Source of the DNA: Pannonibacter sp. XCT-53
GTDB taxonomy: Bacteria > Pseudomonadota > Alphaproteobacteria > Rhizobiales > Stappiaceae
DNA: 64,000 nucleotides
Direction: 5' to 3'
NCBI RefSeq assembly: GCF_009915765.1
Contig: NZ_JAABLQ010000001.1
Coordinates: forward strand, 620,001-684,000
The position numbers were made by a program, and so were the translations under genes. Shown piece by piece: positions 61,933-64,000 of this stretch. Under the pieces are notes generated by a model. That model saw only the letters and a list, made by a program, of their open reading frames with translations, was not told the DNA's origin and ran no database searches. How positions within the stretch are numbered: the first letter of the stretch is position 1; every line of letters starts with the position of its first letter.

Positions 61933-62685
61933 ATGCTCAAGTTTTCGTCGGACGGCGTCGAGATCGCCTATCTGGACGAGGGCGAGGGGGATCCGATCCT
62001 TCTCATCCACGGGTTCGCCTCCAACAAGACCGTCAACTGGGCCTATCCGGGGTGGGTCGACCTGCTGCGCAAGGATGGTCGCCGCGTGATCGCGCTGGAC
62101 AACCGCGGGCATGGCGACAGCAGCAAGTTCTACGATCCGGCCGACTATGGCGCGCCGATCATGGCCGAGGATGCCCGCCGCCTGCTCGACCATCTCGGTC
62201 TCGCCCAGGTCGACCTCATGGGCTATTCGATGGGCGCGCGCATTTCCGCCTTTCTCACCCTGAACCACCCGGAGCGGGTGCGCCGGGTCATCTTCGGCGG
62301 TCTCGGCTACGGCATGGTCAGCGGCGTCGGGGACCCCGAGCCGATCGCGCGGGGGCTTGAGGCGGAGAGCCTTGCCGACATTCCCGACCGGACCGGTCGT
62401 GCCTTCCGCGCCTTTGCCGAGCAGACCAGGTCTGACCGCCGGGCCCTGGCGGCCTGCATCCGCTCCTCGCGCCAGAAGATCTCGGAAGATGACGTCGCGC
62501 GCATTCGCCGCCCCGTGCTGGTTGCCGTGGGCAGCAAGGACGACATTGCCGGATCGCCGGAGGATCTGGCGGCGCTGATCCCGGATGCGCGCGTCCTCGA
62601 GATCCCCGGCCGCGACCACATGGTTGCCGTCGGCGACAAGGTCTTCAAGCAAGGGGTCCTCGACTTCCTGGCGGAGGCGGCATGA
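61933..62685 (+). CDS. Alpha/beta-fold hydrolase
   Basis: 250 residues from the ATG at 61933 (a GTG at 61927 is also in frame). LLIHGFASNKTVNW oxyanion region, LDNRGHGDSSKF, nucleophile elbow LMGYSMGARIS near 97, Asp in AVGSKDD, His in IPGRDHMVAVGD. Looks like a 3-oxoadipate enol-lactonase/esterase-type enzyme; substrate unknown. Overlaps the next hydrolase by four bases (ATGA). Confidence 0.9.
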   Translation: MLKFSSDGVEIAYLDEGEGDPILLIHGFASNKTVNWAYPGWVDLLRKDGRRVIALDNRGHGDSSKFYDPADYGAPIMAEDARRLLDHLGLAQVDLMGYSMGARISAFLTLNHPERVRRVIFGGLGYGMVSGVGDPEPIARGLEAESLADIPDRTGRAFRAFAEQTRSDRRALAACIRSSRQKISEDDVARIRRPVLVAVGSKDDIAGSPEDLAALIPDARVLEIPGRDHMVAVGDKVFKQGVLDFLAEAA

Positions 62686-63560
62686 GCGGGCCGGTGCGCT
62701 GTTTTGCCGGGGCCGACGGCAACCGGCTGGTGGCCGACCGCTTCGGGTCGGACGGCGCGCCGGTGCTGCTGCTGCATGGCGGAGGCCAGACCCGCCACGC
62801 CTGGGCCGGAGCCGGACAGCGCATCGCGGCTGCGGGCCATGTCGCCTATTGCCTTGACCAGCGCGGACACGGGGAAAGCGACTGGGTCGCCTCCGGCCGC
62901 TATGCCTTCGGGGATTTCGGCCGCGATCTCGTCGCCGTGGCCGGCCAGATCACGCAGGAACACGGCCGGCCGCCCGTGCTGGTCGGAGCGTCTCTCGGCG
63001 GGCTGGCCGGCATCCTCGCCGAAGGGCACCAGGCTCCGGGCACGCTCGCTGCGCTGGTGCTGGTCGACATCACGCCCCGGGTTGATCTCGACGGGGTGTC
63101 GCGCATCGTCGCCTTCATGTCCGAGCGCATGGAAGACGGGTTTGCCAGCGTCGAGGAGGCGGCAGACGCGATTGCCGCCTATCTGCCGCACAGGCCGCGA
63201 CCCGGGTCGCTCGACGGACTGGCCAAGAACCTCCGGCGGACGCCGGACGGGCGGCTGCGCTGGCACTGGGATCCGAAGTTCATCTCTGCCCGCCATGGCG
63301 ATGGTGATGTGTCCCGCGCCATGGCGGAAGACGAGCTTGTCAGCGCGGCGCGCCGCCTGTCCCTGCCGGTGCTGCTGATCCGTGGTGGCCGGTCGGAGCT
63401 GGTGTCGCTGGCCCATGTCGAGGAGTTCCGGGCCATGGTGCCGCAGGCCCGTTTCGTCGATGTGGAGGCAGCCGGCCACATGGTGGCCGGCGATCGCAAC
63501 GATGTCTTCGGCGAGGCGCTGATCGGCTTCCTGCGGGACCTGTCGCCGGTCCATCCCTGA
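62682..63560 (+). CDS. Alpha/beta-fold hydrolase, second of a coupled pair
   Basis: 292 residues. VLLLHGGGQTRHAW, LDQRGHGESDW, nucleophile elbow LVGASLGGLAGILAEGH near 107, and His in VEAAGHMVAGDRND. RxExxLV-like segment RSELVSLAHV near the Asp position. Translationally coupled to the preceding hydrolase but not a recent duplicate, since identity is confined to the motifs. Confidence 0.9.
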   Translation: MSGPVRCFAGADGNRLVADRFGSDGAPVLLLHGGGQTRHAWAGAGQRIAAAGHVAYCLDQRGHGESDWVASGRYAFGDFGRDLVAVAGQITQEHGRPPVLVGASLGGLAGILAEGHQAPGTLAALVLVDITPRVDLDGVSRIVAFMSERMEDGFASVEEAADAIAAYLPHRPRPGSLDGLAKNLRRTPDGRLRWHWDPKFISARHGDGDVSRAMAEDELVSAARRLSLPVLLIRGGRSELVSLAHVEEFRAMVPQARFVDVEAAGHMVAGDRNDVFGEALIGFLRDLSPVHP

Positions 63561-63741
63561 AGCCCCAGTCCCTTCTTGCCGTCCCTTCGGCAGTCCCCTC
63601 AGTGCCCTGGCGGGGCCGGCGCATCAAGGTCCGCGCCGGCTTGACAGACAGAATCACCTGCTTGCCGCACTGATTCAGAAACTCTGGGAAAAGTCTGACA
63701 ATTCAATTCGTTGCCGTCGTTTCCTTGCATCTGTTCAAGTT

Positions 63742-63756
63742 CTGATTCAGAATCAG
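63742..63756. repeat. Palindrome at the end of the enoyl-CoA hydratase gene
   Basis: CTGATTC-A-GAATCAG, perfect 7-base arms about one base, covering the gene's stop codon. A related CTGATTCAGAA is seen about 75 bases to its left (63669). Purpose unclear. Confidence 0.5.
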
Positions 63757-64000
63757 CTGCCGATGAAGTCCGGTGTGCGCTTGGCCAGGAAAGCGCTTCG
63801 GCCCTCGGCAAAATCGCGGCTGTCAAAACAGCGTTCGGCGGCAGCCTCTGCGGCCGCCAGATCGCCGTTCGTCAGGGCGGCCAGCGCGGCCTTGGTGGCG
63901 GCGATGGTGAGCGGGGCGTTGGCGGCAACCGTGCCGGCCAGCTCGCGGACGGCGGTCTCCAGCGCGTCGGCCGGAACCAGGCGGTCCAGCAGGCCGATGC
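63753..64000 (-). CDS. Enoyl-CoA hydratase/isomerase family, C-terminal end
   Basis: The last 81 codons of a gene that starts beyond the window. The visible tail IGLLDRLVPADALETAVRELAGTVAANAPLTIAATKAALAALTNGD then CFDSRDFAEGRSAFLAKRTPDF is the typical crotonase-family C-terminus, which caps the CoA site of the neighbouring subunit. Acts on enoyl-CoA in beta-oxidation or a degradation pathway. Confidence 0.9.
   Translation of the reverse strand, partial: IGLLDRLVPADALETAVRELAGTVAANAPLTIAATKAALAALTNGDLAAAEAAAERCFDSRDFAEGRSAFLAKRTPDFIGS

Overview
The window reads as a stretch of core chromosome from a GC-rich alphaproteobacterium. The best guess is the order Hyphomicrobiales (Rhizobiales), possibly a Stappia/Pannonibacter-like lineage. 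The order-level guess rests on the purB/purC/purS/purQ/purL/bolA/grxD neighbourhood, the ATPase-inhibitor zeta subunit (DUF1476), Usg, an 'Anbu' proteasome-like protease, and two families of short dispersed inverted repeats of a kind common in rhizobial genomes. The genus-level guess is weak. Nearly all genes have the same high GC; the one clear compositional outlier is an AT-rich membrane-protein gene at about 25.9-26.5 kb.

Layout. 0-6 kb: the end of a secreted protein gene, dimeric NADP isocitrate dehydrogenase (icd), cutA, a YefM/YoeB-type toxin-antitoxin pair whose operator fills its promoter spacer, a repeat-rich gap, and a second, monomeric NADP isocitrate dehydrogenase. 6-12 kb: trmJ-murI, rpsD, Anbu protease, an amino-acid binding protein, ttcA and a small secreted protein. 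12-24 kb: the purine block on the minus strand (purB, purC, purS, purQ, DUF2164, then purL, bolA, grxD). It is interrupted by a ureohydrolase and a soluble zinc-sensing chemoreceptor, and the zeta subunit and an aldolase diverge from purC. 24-34 kb: a membrane protein, a DadA-like oxidase, the AT-rich orphan, an Lrp/AsnC regulator divergent from a fused indolepyruvate ferredoxin oxidoreductase, a P1-type peptidase, flavin reductase and a Leu/Ile/Val-type binding protein. 34-39 kb: L,D-transpeptidase, LrgA/LrgB, a CoxE-like vWA + MoxR AAA pair and a c-type cytochrome. 39-45 kb: Usg, an orphan RiPP precursor of the NHLP (nitrile-hydratase-like leader) class, a tRNA1(Val)-type methyltransferase, DUF2007, polyprenyl diphosphate synthase, ispE and a TPR protein. 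45-53 kb: pyruvate phosphate dikinase with meaB, a CHASE4-GGDEF-EAL protein, radC and map. 53-64 kb: tRNA-Leu(UAA), a two-gene copper-associated module with histidine-rich tandem repeats, TrkH, sfsA, a lipoprotein L,D-transpeptidase, gpt, a CinA-type MoCF-domain protein, a FAD monooxygenase, a CHCC zinc-finger protein, two overlapping alpha/beta hydrolases and the C-terminal end of an enoyl-CoA hydratase.

Most of the window is housekeeping metabolism. The best candidate for something undescribed is the orphan NHLP-type precursor at 39398-39727. It has a leader ending in a double glycine, a 21-residue Ser/Tyr/Pro/Cys-containing core, a strong ribosome-binding site and its own terminator, but no recognisable maturation or export gene in this window. 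Second-tier observations are the histidine-repeat copper protein, the AT-rich orphan gene, the chemoreceptor inserted in the purine block, the two dispersed-repeat families and the two unrelated isocitrate dehydrogenases about 2 kb apart. All calls come from reading the sequence; no database search was run.
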